Of a DNA stretch of 64,000 nt, positions 35,267-44,752 are shown one piece after another. Position numbers and translations under genes: made by a program. The first letter of the stretch is position 1. Each line of letters opens with the position of its first letter. The DNA is taken from the NCBI GenBank assembly GCA_964342465.1, contig CAYFFQ010000007.1, forward strand, positions 12,632 through 76,631, read 5' to 3'. Source of the DNA: MGIIb-Q1 sp964342465. GTDB lineage: Archaea; Thermoplasmatota; Poseidoniia; Poseidoniales; Thalassarchaeaceae. The notes beneath the pieces are model-generated. The model made no database searches, was not told where the DNA came from, and saw only the letters and a program-made list of their open reading frames with translations.

Positions 35267-35994
35267 TGTCCATCACAGAGGCCGCTCGCACCCTCTCCGA
35301 GCGGTGTGAAGAGTTGGCGGCAATGCTCCCGGCTCCTGTCTCCATCGTCTACAATCCCCTCCAATATGCTTGGGATGTTCATCTCGACTATCTCACCAAT
35401 TACGGAGGCTCTGGGGCCAAGACGGTGGTGTTGGGCATGAATCCCGGCCCGTGGGGAATGGGACAGACGGGGGTACCGTTCGGAGATGTTGACAAAGTGA
35501 GAGATTACCTCGGACTTACCGGAGAGGTGAGGCAACCACCATCCATCCACCCTAAACGACCTGTGCATGGTCTCTCAACCTCCCGCAACGAGGTTTCCGG
35601 CACACGTCTATGGGGGATTATCGAGGAGGTGCTCGGCGATGCGAGGAGTGCACATTCGCATATCTTCGTGGTCAATCACTGTCCACTTCTGATGTTCGAT
35701 GAGCGGGGGGGGAACCTAACCCCAGAGAAACTGAGGGGCTCTGTTGCACGGGAGTTGATGGCTGAATGTGACCTGCACCTCGGAAGGGTTGTCGAAGCAC
35801 TCGGAGCGAGCCGAATAATCGGAGTTGGAGCCTACGCTGAGAAACAGGCGAAAATCGCTGTTGCGGGAAGAGGCATCGAGGTGTTGAGGGTCCCCCATCC
35901 TTCACCAGCCAGCCCGCTTGCGAACCGCAACGGAGGTGCAGACTGGAGGCGGGCCGTAGGCTCGGTTCTTTCCTCCATTTGCGGTGCCGAATGA
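35263..35994 (+). CDS. SMUG1-type uracil-DNA glycosylase
   Basis: A 243-aa enzyme removing uracil and oxidised pyrimidines from DNA. VYNPLQYAWDVH, VLGMNPGPWGMGQTGVPFG (active-site motif 1) and HPKRPVHGLS match SMUG1; motif 2 is the late PHPSPASPLANRNGG. The start at 35263 overlaps the radical SAM stop as ATGATG. SMUG1 is known mostly from animals and some bacteria, so its presence here suggests transfer. Confidence 0.88.
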   Translation: MMSITEAARTLSERCEELAAMLPAPVSIVYNPLQYAWDVHLDYLTNYGGSGAKTVVLGMNPGPWGMGQTGVPFGDVDKVRDYLGLTGEVRQPPSIHPKRPVHGLSTSRNEVSGTRLWGIIEEVLGDARSAHSHIFVVNHCPLLMFDERGGNLTPEKLRGSVARELMAECDLHLGRVVEALGASRIIGVGAYAEKQAKIAVAGRGIEVLRVPHPSPASPLANRNGGADWRRAVGSVLSSICGAE

Positions 35995-36016
35995 GAGGCG
36001 ATAGGCCGTCTCCTCA

Positions 36017-36350
36017 GAAGCGGTTGCTGCGGTGATGGTCACTATTCAGCGGTGCCGGATTTTACCCGGCGAGGGTATACCGATAGANNNNNNNNNNNNN
36101 NNNNNNNNNNNNNNNNNNNNNNNNNNNNNNNNNNNNNNNNNNNNNNNNNNNNNNNNNNNNNNNNNNNNNNNNNNNNNNNNNNNNNNNTGATGGTCACTAT
36201 TCAGCGGTGCCGGATTTTACCCGGCGAGGGTATACCGATAGAAGCGGTTGCTGCGGTGATGGTCACTATTCAGCGGTGCCGGATTTTACCCGGCGAGGGT
36301 ATACCGATAGACTCGGTTGCCGTCGTGATGGTCACTATTCAGCAGTGGAG
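36017..36350. repeat. Tandem repeat, 69-bp unit, interrupted by assembly gap
   Basis: TGATGGTCACTATTCAGC occurs at 36033, 36188, 36257 and 36326; the last three are exactly 69 apart. Units include GCCGG-attttac-CCGGC, an inverted repeat. The 100-N gap at 36088-36187 lies inside the array, so the true copy number is larger or unknown. Confidence 0.95.
36088..36187. other. Assembly gap (100 N) within the 69-bp repeat
   Basis: Flanks are the same repeat unit in the same orientation. Placeholder length. Confidence 0.95.
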
Positions 36351-36470
36351 AATTACGCTGGTAGAGCAAACAAAACGCCTTCATTTCTCACTCCCGAAAC
36401 GATTTGAGGATGCCGATTAGTGGTGTGAAAGGGTTCTTGAAGTGAACTGGGACTTCAGCGGAGTGGTGAG

Positions 36471-38375
36471 ATGATGAGTGAAGTCAGAGAATCGATTGCC
36501 ATGCCGATTGAACCTGCTGATAGGGACTGGAGCAATCCAGTCGGAGACGACCCACGCACATTGTGTCTGATGATGAAAGCGGCGGTGGCTAGATACGGTG
36601 ACCAACGCATCTTCGGATTCGTCCCCGAACAGGGTATGCCACGCACCCACCTCACTTACAACGAGTTCGACCAATTGGTGAAATCTGTCGCCGGTGAGTT
36701 GAGGGCCCGCGGGGTGGAGAAGGGTGACCGCGTGGCGATGATTCTCAACAATTCGGTGGAGTGGGCGGCTACAGCCTACGCCGCTAATGCGCTTGGAGCG
36801 GCCTATACCGGCATGTACACCCACCAACACGGCGGCGAGTGGGCTTACATCATCAACGACTCGACGCCGAAGGTACTCATCGCCGCCGACACTGATGTGC
36901 TCGACAGACTGTGCGAACACCTGCCGGATGAGTGGTGGCCGGAATCCGGAATCGTACTGCTCGGCGATGAGCCACCGAACGCTAGACCCCCTGCGGCCGT
37001 CTCCGTCACCTTGTGGAGGGAATTCGTCGCCTCAGGAGCCGCTGCAGAAGCCATCGGCCAGCCCGCAGATGATGCGCACGCCATAGCGACGCTCCTCTAC
37101 ACAAGTGGAACGACTGGAAACCCCAAAGGGGTGATGCTCTCCAATTGGAACATCCTTCACAACATCATCAGCATGCAGGGCAGATTCCCCATTTACCGTG
37201 GCGACAAGACCGCCTCGTTCCTCCCTTGGGCGCACTCGTTCGGACAGATGGGAGACCTGCATTACATGGTTCATCATGGCGTACACATAAATCTCATCTC
37301 TGATGTTCTGAAAATCGCTGAAGAGTGTCAGGAGATCAAACCACACGCACTTTTCGCAGTTCCGAGAGTGTGGAACAAACTGTATGCAAAGGTGATGGCT
37401 GGACTGAATGCCTCGCCGGTCAAGAAACGGCTCGGTGCGGCCGCCTTCAGGAAAGCGAGAGCACGAATCGCCGAGGATGGTAGAGACTGTATCTCGATTC
37501 CACCAAGTGGATTTTTCGACAAAAAATTGGACAAAATCGTCCTCGGTAAGATTCGTGGCAGATTCGGCGGCGAGATGCGCTTCTGCATATCAGGTGGAGC
37601 CGCCCTCTCACCCGATGTCGCATCCTTCATCCAATGCGTCGGCTTCTCGATGTTCGAGGGTTATGGCCTGACAGAGACCGCCCCCCTAATATCCCTGAAC
37701 GGATGGGAGGATGGTCACCCTTGTATGTTGGGAACGGTGGGAAGACCAGTCCCCGGAGTTCGTGTGGTCATTGACCAGAGTGCGTGGGATGACCCGGACA
37801 GTGAAGATGGGGAGATAATCTGTTACGGCCCAAACATCATGAAGGGCTATTGGAACAAACCGGAGGCGACTGCAGAAGTGATGACCGAGGATGGCGGCTT
37901 CCGCACTGGAGACCTTGGTCGTCTCGTCGATGGCTTCGTAAAGATTACCGGCCGAGTGAAGGAGCAATTCAAACTGGAGAATGGCAAATATGTCGCACCT
38001 TCACCGCTTGAAGAATCGCTGAAACTCTCACCACTGGTGGAACAGTGTTGTGTCGATGGGACGAACAAACTGAAGACCTACACCATCATTCATCCCAACG
38101 AAGAGGCCCTCAGGGGTGAGTTGCGGGCGGCGGGCGTCAATGCAGATGCCACCTTCATCGAACTGTGCGCTAGAGACGACGTGAGGGCGGTGGTCCTGAA
38201 GTCCCTTCAGGCGGAGGTGATGAAACCAAATTGGAAGGGTTTCGAGATTTCTGGAGCGGTCATCCTCGACGATGAGGAATGGTCAACCGAGAACAAACTG
38301 CTAACACCCTCGCTGAAGGTCAAGAGAAGGGCATTGCTGGAAAGGCACAAGGCCGACATCGACGCCCTCAACTGA
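36471..38375 (+). CDS. Long-chain acyl-CoA synthetase (AMP-forming)
   Basis: A 634-aa adenylate-forming enzyme activating fatty acids to acyl-CoA with ATP. Motifs: YTSGTTGNPKG (P-loop, ~208-218), LPWAHSFGQ, GYGLTETAP, GYWNKPEAT and FRTGDLGR, in the order expected. Length and the LPWAHSFGQMGD/PRVWNKLYAK blocks fit the long-chain FadD/AMP-binding group. ATGs at 36471 and 36474 are equivalent. Together with IcmF downstream, it suggests fatty or branched acid catabolism. Confidence 0.93.
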   Translation: MMSEVRESIAMPIEPADRDWSNPVGDDPRTLCLMMKAAVARYGDQRIFGFVPEQGMPRTHLTYNEFDQLVKSVAGELRARGVEKGDRVAMILNNSVEWAATAYAANALGAAYTGMYTHQHGGEWAYIINDSTPKVLIAADTDVLDRLCEHLPDEWWPESGIVLLGDEPPNARPPAAVSVTLWREFVASGAAAEAIGQPADDAHAIATLLYTSGTTGNPKGVMLSNWNILHNIISMQGRFPIYRGDKTASFLPWAHSFGQMGDLHYMVHHGVHINLISDVLKIAEECQEIKPHALFAVPRVWNKLYAKVMAGLNASPVKKRLGAAAFRKARARIAEDGRDCISIPPSGFFDKKLDKIVLGKIRGRFGGEMRFCISGGAALSPDVASFIQCVGFSMFEGYGLTETAPLISLNGWEDGHPCMLGTVGRPVPGVRVVIDQSAWDDPDSEDGEIICYGPNIMKGYWNKPEATAEVMTEDGGFRTGDLGRLVDGFVKITGRVKEQFKLENGKYVAPSPLEESLKLSPLVEQCCVDGTNKLKTYTIIHPNEEALRGELRAAGVNADATFIELCARDDVRAVVLKSLQAEVMKPNWKGFEISGAVILDDEEWSTENKLLTPSLKVKRRALLERHKADIDALN

Positions 38376-38389
38376 TTCCGAAAATCCGC

Positions 38390-39454
38390 CTACTCCGCCT
38401 CTTCGGGAGGTCGCTCAGAGAGGAGGATGGCTATCGGCCTCGTGCTCTCTATGTTTTGAAGAACTATTTTTGTGATGACGGCCATCGGTATCGCTAACAC
38501 CATACCCATAATTCCCCATAGCCAGAACCAGAAGGCGGTCAGGAGAAGCAGGACAACCGGAGAGATGTCAAGAGATGACCCGAACATCTTGGGCTCGACG
38601 AATGAACCCCACACCTGTTGATTGGCCAACAGCAGAATAGTGACGACCAAGGCCAATGTGGGGTCAAAAGTGAGAATCGATAGAGTGAGGGGCGGAAAAA
38701 CCGCAATCATGCTTCCGATATATGGGACATAGTTGAGAATGAAAGTGAGAACTGACCACAGGAACCAGCCGGGGATTCCTGTCGCCATCAGAATCACTGC
38801 TGTGACCAAGGCCGTCCCGAGGCTGACCAATGTTTTGACGATGACATAGCGGTTGATTCCCATTTTGATATCACTCAACATTTCCATCAACCTCTCATTC
38901 ACTTCCTCTGGATACGCTGCTGCAAAACGCTTGGGCAGACTCTCCGCCTCAAGGATGATGAAAATGAGAAAAATCAACACTTTTACCACTTCTGAGAGAA
39001 AACTTCCGATTCCACCAAACATGGAGAGAAGAACGACCCGAACAGCGTTGCCATCCAGTGAGTCACCAATGTCACCAAAACTTATGGGCACACCGAGGAA
39101 TTTCTGACCCTCGACACTGTTCATCCAGTTCTTTACATTCTCAAGATGGGCGGGAAGCAGGTCAATTATCTTGGCGAGGTCCTCATACAACCACCACCCA
39201 GTCAAGCCCACAAGAACAGTGAAGGAAGTGACGACCACCAGATAGGAGGGGAGGGAAGATAGGCCTCTCTTCTCCAGTTGTAGGACTGCTGGTTGAAGCA
39301 AGAAGAAAACCATGATGGCGACGATGAACGGTTGCAGGACGACGCGGAGATGAATCAGAGCGAGAATCACCACTGTCAGGATTATTGCAACATTGGCGAG
39401 GCTTCTCAGCCGTTCTTCAATCGAGGTTTCCCAGTTGATGATGTGTGTGCCCAT
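38390..39454 (-). CDS. AI-2E family (PerM-like) membrane permease
   Basis: A 354-aa protein with about eight TM segments: two near the N-terminus, one after residue 70, a soluble loop (DLAKIIDLLPAHLENVKNWMNS), then five toward the C-terminus. PxxIGSMIAVFPP and the late NQQVWGSFVEPKMFG block are hallmarks of the AI-2E/UPF0118 family (PerM, TqsA, Na+/H+ antiporter-like members). Substrate unknown. Convergent with the acyl-CoA synthetase. Confidence 0.9.
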   Translation of the reverse strand: MGTHIINWETSIEERLRSLANVAIILTVVILALIHLRVVLQPFIVAIMVFFLLQPAVLQLEKRGLSSLPSYLVVVTSFTVLVGLTGWWLYEDLAKIIDLLPAHLENVKNWMNSVEGQKFLGVPISFGDIGDSLDGNAVRVVLLSMFGGIGSFLSEVVKVLIFLIFIILEAESLPKRFAAAYPEEVNERLMEMLSDIKMGINRYVIVKTLVSLGTALVTAVILMATGIPGWFLWSVLTFILNYVPYIGSMIAVFPPLTLSILTFDPTLALVVTILLLANQQVWGSFVEPKMFGSSLDISPVVLLLLTAFWFWLWGIMGMVLAIPMAVITKIVLQNIESTRPIAILLSERPPEEAE

Positions 39455-39600
39455 GCAGGTTGCAGAATTCTGATGAACTTCAAATTGACTCCTGCCTGAG
39501 GCTCACTATTACCCGATTGGTGGGTGTCCTAGTGGTTGCGGTGACCCCTTGAGAGAGGAAGATGGCGCGGTCAGACCAAGCGAGCATCGTGAGGAATATC

Positions 39601-40221
39601 TCATTCTAGAGTGTCTCCATACTTCCACTGTTGGAAGAGTGAGCCGACGATGATGGCGACAGAGATGATGATGGCGCTGATGCCGGTTCGTGGGTCCCAA
39701 TCCTCCAATCCCTGCATACCAGCAGAGGTGATGGTGACTCCGGCGGCGATGGAGATGGCGCCGAGAGAGGACGAGCCGACGAAGGTGACGGCCTCCTTCA
39801 TGTCCTTTGACAATCGCGCCCCGATGATGAAGGCGATGTCCAAGGCGATTGCAATTGCTATCCAGTTCAGGGTATAGAACTCGGAGACGAGTGAGAGAAT
39901 CACGGCCATCACACCCATTCCGAATGCGCCACCGATGATGAGGTGGAACTGCTTGCCGAGGGATGCACCTGACAGACCTGCCAACATGCCGACTGATATT
40001 CCAACCCAAATGGCGATTTTGGGGTCGACATCGAGGAATGCGTGCACGACTGCGCCTCCGGTGAGAGCGAAAGGGATGAACAGCGCCCAAGCGGTCAGAA
40101 GCGGAATCAGCCGCGGGCCGGCAAGACAGAGCGCAACTCCAAGGAAAATGAGGAGGATGCCGATGAGTGGGCCATAGGTTGTCAGAATGGCGTCGAGTTG
40201 CTGTTCTTGGCTGAGGGGCAC
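39601..40221 (-). CDS. Small polytopic membrane protein, unknown
   Basis: A 206-aa protein with six to seven hydrophobic helices and little else (TYGPLIGILLIFLGVALC ... IAIWVGISVGMLAGLSG ... ISAIIISVAIIVGSLF). Gly-rich helix packing resembles a small TMEM198-like/DUF4203-type fold, but this is a guess from topology. It ends with a short charged tail. No operon partner. Confidence 0.75.
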   Translation of the reverse strand: MPLSQEQQLDAILTTYGPLIGILLIFLGVALCLAGPRLIPLLTAWALFIPFALTGGAVVHAFLDVDPKIAIWVGISVGMLAGLSGASLGKQFHLIIGGAFGMGVMAVILSLVSEFYTLNWIAIAIALDIAFIIGARLSKDMKEAVTFVGSSSLGAISIAAGVTITSAGMQGLEDWDPRTGISAIIISVAIIVGSLFQQWKYGDTLE

Positions 40222-40269
40222 GGATTTGCGAAGACCTCACTCTCCTTCAAAACTCCTACATCGAGGTGG

Positions 40270-40449
40270 CGCATCCAACCGCACACCCCAAGCACCCATG
40301 CCAACCGCACATCCCAACCGCCCATGCCAACCGTACATCCCAACCGCCCATGCCAACCGCACATCCCAACCTCCCATGCCAACCGCACATCCCAACCGCC
40401 CATGCCAACCATACATCCCAACCGCCCATGCCAACCGCACATCCCAACC
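40270..40449. repeat. Tandem repeat, 26-bp unit, at least 6 copies, ending in assembly gap
   Basis: CATGCCAACC recurs at 40297, 40323, 40349, 40375, 40401 and 40427, a perfect 26-base period. The unit holds two alternating CCAACCGC blocks, so it is close to a 13-mer dimer. The array runs into the 100-N gap at 40450. Long Gly/Trp or His/Pro frames across it are artefacts of composition. Confidence 0.97.
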
Positions 40450-40549
40450 NNNNNNNNNNNNNNNNNNNNNNNNNNNNNNNNNNNNNNNNNNNNNNNNNNN
40501 NNNNNNNNNNNNNNNNNNNNNNNNNNNNNNNNNNNNNNNNNNNNNNNNN
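40450..40549. other. Assembly gap (100 N) in the 26-bp repeat
   Basis: The left flank is repeat. The right flank (TGGTGACCTGTTGCC) is not, so the array continues into the gap and ends inside it. Confidence 0.95.
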
Positions 40550-40579
40550 TGGTGACCTGTTGCCGCTTTTACAGGAGAT

Positions 40580-43500
40580 ATGATGAGTGTGTGCCGACTC
40601 GCAACCGGCATGGTGAGCGAGGCGGGGAGCACTGTCGATGCCCACTCTTCAGACAGCCCACCACCGAGCAATCAACCTCGCCGAGTGGTTACGGCAGCGT
40701 CACTCTTCGATGGACACGATGCCGCCATCAACGTGATGCGTCGCTTGATTCAGGCCGCAGGTGCTGAAGTAATCCACCTAGGTCACGACCGCTCGGCGAA
40801 GGAAGTTGTGGATGCGGTTATCCAAGAGGATGCTCACGCCGTCGCTCTCTCATCTTATCAGGGCGGGCACATGGAATACTTCACCTACATCCGTCAACTG
40901 CTTGACGAGGCAGGCCGCGACTATGTCAAAATCTTCGGCGGTGGTGGAGGAACGATAACTCCCATTGAGATTCGAGACCTCCACGGGTCGGGAGTCACCC
41001 GCATCTACTCGCCTGACGATGGCAGAACCATGGGGTTGACGGGGATGATAGATGACCTGATGGAGAAGACCAGTGAGGTCAATCTGCTGACCGAAGATAT
41101 GTTGGCGGAGTTGTCCCACCCGCTGAATCCAGACGACAAGACAGAAATCGCTCGCCTGATTACATTAGGGGAGAGTGGCGAGCGAGGCGAATTCAGGGCA
41201 GCCCTCGAAAGGTGCAGGTCACGTACCTCAGACCATCTCGCGCCTGTTGTCGGTATCACCGGAACAGGAGGTGCGGGCAAGTCATCCCTGCTGGACGAGT
41301 TGATGTTGCGTATCATCCGAGATGAACCGAATCTCAAAGTCGCCTTCCTCTGCACAGACCCGACTCGCAAGCGCACCGGCGGCGCTCTGTTGGGCGACCG
41401 AATCCGAATGAATGCCCTCTCCAACTCCAATTTCTACATGCGTAGTCTCGCCAGCCGCGGCTCCGGCCGTGAAGTGAGCGACAGACTGGCTGAGGCTATC
41501 GAGGTATGTCAGGCGACCGGCTTCGACATCATCTTCGCAGAGACGAGCGGCATCGGTCAGGCCGATGACGCAATCACAGACCTTGTCGACCACACCTTCT
41601 ATGTGATGACCGCCGAATACGGCGCTCACACTCAACTCGAAAAAATCGAGATGCTCGATGTGGCGGACCTCGTCGTCATCAACAAATTCGAACGGCGCGG
41701 AGCCATCGACGCACTCAGAGCGGTGAGGAAACAGGTTCGTCGCAACCGAAATCTGTTCGGTATCGCCGATGAAGAACTGCCCGTCTGCGCCACCATCGCC
41801 AGCCAGTTCGCAGACCGTGGCGTTGACGACCTGTGGCAGCGGCTCGCAGCGATGATGAAACTCGCGGATGGCTCATCCCCAACCGCCTCTGCCGCCAACC
41901 TCGGAGATGAGGGGTTCCCCACAGCGCGCCATATCATCCCGCCTGAGAGGGTGCACTATCTCGCAGAGGTGGCCGCATCAGTGCGAGATTACCACCTCCG
42001 AACTCAGGAGCAGGTGGAGAAAGCGAGATTGGCCCAGCAATTGGCAGAATCTGCAAATCACCTAGAATCAAGGGGAAAAACGGAGCAGGCGAAAGAACTG
42101 CGAGCGGAGGCGAGGGAGGTGTTGGAGGGGCTGCACCCAACAGCTCAAACTCTGCTCTCCGAGTGGCCTCAGAGGAAGGAATCCTACGACAGTGGCCAGT
42201 TCACCTACACGGTCAGAGGAGGCGAATTCTCTGTCCCGACCAAAGTCGAATCACTATCCGGCTCGGCCATTCCACGGGTCGCCCTCCCTTCAGTCGATGA
42301 TGCGGGAGACCTGCTCAACTGGTTACGCAAGGAGAATCTGCCGGGCAGTTTCCCATTCACCGCTGGAGTCTTCCCCTTCAAGAGAAGTGATGAGGACCCG
42401 ACACGGATGTTCGCTGGTGAGGGGGCGGCCAGCCGCACAAATGCCCGATTCCACCTTCTCAGTGAATCATCCCCCTACGCTAGACTGTCCACCGCTTTCG
42501 ATTCGGTCACCCTCTATGGTCGCGACCCCGACGAGGTACCCGATGTCTATGGCAAGGTGGGTGAATCAGGAGTGTCGATATTCACCGTCGATGAGGTCTC
42601 GCAACTCTATGATGGCTTCGACCTGTGTGACAAAAACACCTCTGTCTCGATGACCATCAATGGACCTGCGCCAATAGTTCTGGCGATGTTCTTCAACGCC
42701 GCCATTCGCCAACAGGAGGAGAAGTTCGCCGCCGAAAACGGGAGGGAAGCCGACGAGATGGAGATGGAGAAAATCAAACGGGAGACGCTGTCAAGCGTGC
42801 GCGGTACCGTGCAGGCCGACATCCTCAAGGAGGACCAGGCACAGAACACCTGCATATTCTCCACCGATTTCAGTCTGAAACTGATGGGGGATGTCCAGCA
42901 ATACTATATCGACAACGATGTGAGGAATCACTACTCGGTCTCGATTTCGGGATACCATATCGCTGAAGCAGGAGCGAACCCCATCTCTCAACTCGCCTTC
43001 ACACTCGCCAATGGACTGACCTATGTCGAGTATTACCTCTCACGGGGCATGGACATAGACGACTTCGCCCCCAATCTCTCATTCTTCTTTTCCAACGGAA
43101 TGGATGCTGAATACACGGTGATTTCACGGGTCGCCCGACGAATATGGGCGATAGCGATGCGCGACCTCTATGGGGCGGGAGAGAGGGCGCAGAAGTGCAA
43201 GATGCACATACAGACCTCCGGACGCTCTCTGCACGCTCAGGAGATGGCCTTCAACGATATTCGCACGACCCTTCAAGCCCTGCTCGCGGTTCAGGACAAC
43301 GCCAATTCTCTCCATACCAACGCATACGATGAGGCGGTCACCACACCTACTGCCGAATCGGTGAGAAGAGCGCTCGCCATCCAGATGGTCAACAACAAGG
43401 AGTTCGGTTGGAACAAGTGTGAGAACCCGCTTCAGGGTTCATTCTTCGTCGAGCAGTTGACCGAGATGGTCGAAGAGGCGGTGTTGCAGGAGTTCGAGCG

Positions 43501-43918
43501 CATCAGCCAGCGAGGCGGTGTGCTCGGCAGTATGGAGATGATGTATCAGCGGTCGAAGATTCAGGATGAATCGATGTATTATGAAGAATTGAAGCACTCA
43601 GGAGAGTTGCCGATAGTCGGCGTCAACATGTTCGAAAATCCCGATGCCGAGGCTTTTGATGAGTCGGCTGCAGATTCCTTTGACATGGAGTTGAGCCGCG
43701 CCACTCCCGACGAGAAACAGGGTTGCCTCTCACGATTGGATGAATTCCATACCAGACACGCTGATGCCGCCCCCGCCGCCCTCGCTCGCCTGCAGGCGGT
43801 GGCGAGGAACGGTGACAACGTCTTCGCCGAGTTGATGGAGACCGTCAAGGTGGCCAGCCTCGGTCAGATAACAGAGGCTCTCTTCGAGGTCGGCGGTCAA
43901 TACCGCCGCAACATGTGA
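40580..43918 (+). CDS. icmF: Fused B12-dependent acyl-CoA mutase IcmF
   Basis: A 1112-aa fusion in IcmF order. The cobalamin-binding domain (~35-160) has LFDGHDAAINVMRR, with His46 as lower ligand, and GGGGGTI. The MeaI-type GTPase chaperone (~200-440) has P-loop GITGTGGAGKSS and switch DPTRKRTGGALLGDRIRM. After a helical linker, the mutase barrel follows with FSTDFSLKL and SISGYHIAEAGA. IcmF interconverts isobutyryl- and n-butyryl-CoA (or pivalyl/isovaleryl-CoA); the GTPase protects the B12 site. ATGs at 40580 and 40583 are both possible. Peptidase E follows 20 bases later. Confidence 0.93.
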   Translation: MMSVCRLATGMVSEAGSTVDAHSSDSPPPSNQPRRVVTAASLFDGHDAAINVMRRLIQAAGAEVIHLGHDRSAKEVVDAVIQEDAHAVALSSYQGGHMEYFTYIRQLLDEAGRDYVKIFGGGGGTITPIEIRDLHGSGVTRIYSPDDGRTMGLTGMIDDLMEKTSEVNLLTEDMLAELSHPLNPDDKTEIARLITLGESGERGEFRAALERCRSRTSDHLAPVVGITGTGGAGKSSLLDELMLRIIRDEPNLKVAFLCTDPTRKRTGGALLGDRIRMNALSNSNFYMRSLASRGSGREVSDRLAEAIEVCQATGFDIIFAETSGIGQADDAITDLVDHTFYVMTAEYGAHTQLEKIEMLDVADLVVINKFERRGAIDALRAVRKQVRRNRNLFGIADEELPVCATIASQFADRGVDDLWQRLAAMMKLADGSSPTASAANLGDEGFPTARHIIPPERVHYLAEVAASVRDYHLRTQEQVEKARLAQQLAESANHLESRGKTEQAKELRAEAREVLEGLHPTAQTLLSEWPQRKESYDSGQFTYTVRGGEFSVPTKVESLSGSAIPRVALPSVDDAGDLLNWLRKENLPGSFPFTAGVFPFKRSDEDPTRMFAGEGAASRTNARFHLLSESSPYARLSTAFDSVTLYGRDPDEVPDVYGKVGESGVSIFTVDEVSQLYDGFDLCDKNTSVSMTINGPAPIVLAMFFNAAIRQQEEKFAAENGREADEMEMEKIKRETLSSVRGTVQADILKEDQAQNTCIFSTDFSLKLMGDVQQYYIDNDVRNHYSVSISGYHIAEAGANPISQLAFTLANGLTYVEYYLSRGMDIDDFAPNLSFFFSNGMDAEYTVISRVARRIWAIAMRDLYGAGERAQKCKMHIQTSGRSLHAQEMAFNDIRTTLQALLAVQDNANSLHTNAYDEAVTTPTAESVRRALAIQMVNNKEFGWNKCENPLQGSFFVEQLTEMVEEAVLQEFERISQRGGVLGSMEMMYQRSKIQDESMYYEELKHSGELPIVGVNMFENPDAEAFDESAADSFDMELSRATPDEKQGCLSRLDEFHTRHADAAPAALARLQAVARNGDNVFAELMETVKVASLGQITEALFEVGGQYRRNM

Positions 43919-43938
43919 GATTGCATGCGGATGGCGAG

Positions 43939-44673
43939 ATGATGAGTGATGTCAGAGTTCTTCTCGGCAGCGGCGGAATCCGCGGGGAGCAGAAGGTCGC
44001 CCTCTATCAACGGGAGATGACGAACCACTTCGCTGATGTGAGTGAGGTACTGTTCATCCCATACGCTGTTTCTGACCACGCAGGCTCCCTCATTCGGATG
44101 CGGCAGTTCGGCGGCGAAGCCGCAGTCAATCTCGTCGGAATCCACTCCGCCACCGACCCTAAGGTTGCGGTAAGAGAGGCTGAAGCCATCTATGTAGGAG
44201 GCGGCAACACATTTCTGCTCACCCGCCAACTACACAACCAAAACCTGCTCAAAGCCATCCGCGAAAGAGTTGCTGAAGGGATGCCCTACATGGGCGTCAG
44301 CGCCGGCTCCAACGTCGCCGGCCCGACGATGCAGACAACCAACGACATGCCGATAGTCATGCCTCCATCATTCGAAACATTGGGAATCGTCCCGTTCCAG
44401 GTCAACCCGCACTACATCTCCGGACAGACTTGGGTAAAACATGGAGAGGGGTTCGTCAAGCACCATGGGGAGACGAGGGCAAAGCGTATCAGAGAGTTCC
44501 ACGAGCACAACGAGACACCCGTCATCGGACTCAGTGAGGGGACATACCTACGATGGAATGGCGATTTCGCCACCTTGGTAGGGGGGCCTGCGGTTGTGCA
44601 CAAATCGGGAATTGAAGGATTGACCTACGATGCTGGAACTGTTTTCTCTGCCGACCTCACACCACAAAGGTGA
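43939..44673 (+). CDS. pepE: Peptidase E (S51 aspartyl dipeptidase)
   Basis: A 244-aa alpha/beta peptidase cleaving Asp-X dipeptides. YVGGGNTFLL and GVSAGSNVAGP (Ser nucleophile elbow) match the family. The terminal ~12 codons lie in a segment that is repeated just downstream (44710). Start at the ATG 43939 (ATGATG). Likely co-transcribed with icmF. Confidence 0.9.
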   Translation: MMSDVRVLLGSGGIRGEQKVALYQREMTNHFADVSEVLFIPYAVSDHAGSLIRMRQFGGEAAVNLVGIHSATDPKVAVREAEAIYVGGGNTFLLTRQLHNQNLLKAIRERVAEGMPYMGVSAGSNVAGPTMQTTNDMPIVMPPSFETLGIVPFQVNPHYISGQTWVKHGEGFVKHHGETRAKRIREFHEHNETPVIGLSEGTYLRWNGDFATLVGGPAVVHKSGIEGLTYDAGTVFSADLTPQR

Positions 44674-44752
44674 ACCCAATACCGAATCTTGTGGAACTAT
44701 GCGAGCAGTGAACTGTTCTCTATGCCGGCCTCACACCATAACGATGAGAACG
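44636..44752. repeat. Imperfect direct repeat covering the pepE 3' end
   Basis: GAACTGTTTTCTCTGCCGACC... (last codons and stop of pepE) recurs at 44710 as GAACTGTTCTCTATGCCGGCC..., about 74 bases on. The repeat unit therefore begins inside the gene. Confidence 0.8.

Noticed and set aside
36017..36350. Repeat arrays as CRISPR
   Set aside because: The units are contiguous with no unique spacers, lengths vary by locus, and no cas genes are present.
40182..40671. Long Gly/Trp- or His/Pro-rich ORFs across the 26-bp repeat
   Set aside because: They arise from a stop-free repeat in several frames at once and run into the N gap; no start signal or domain.
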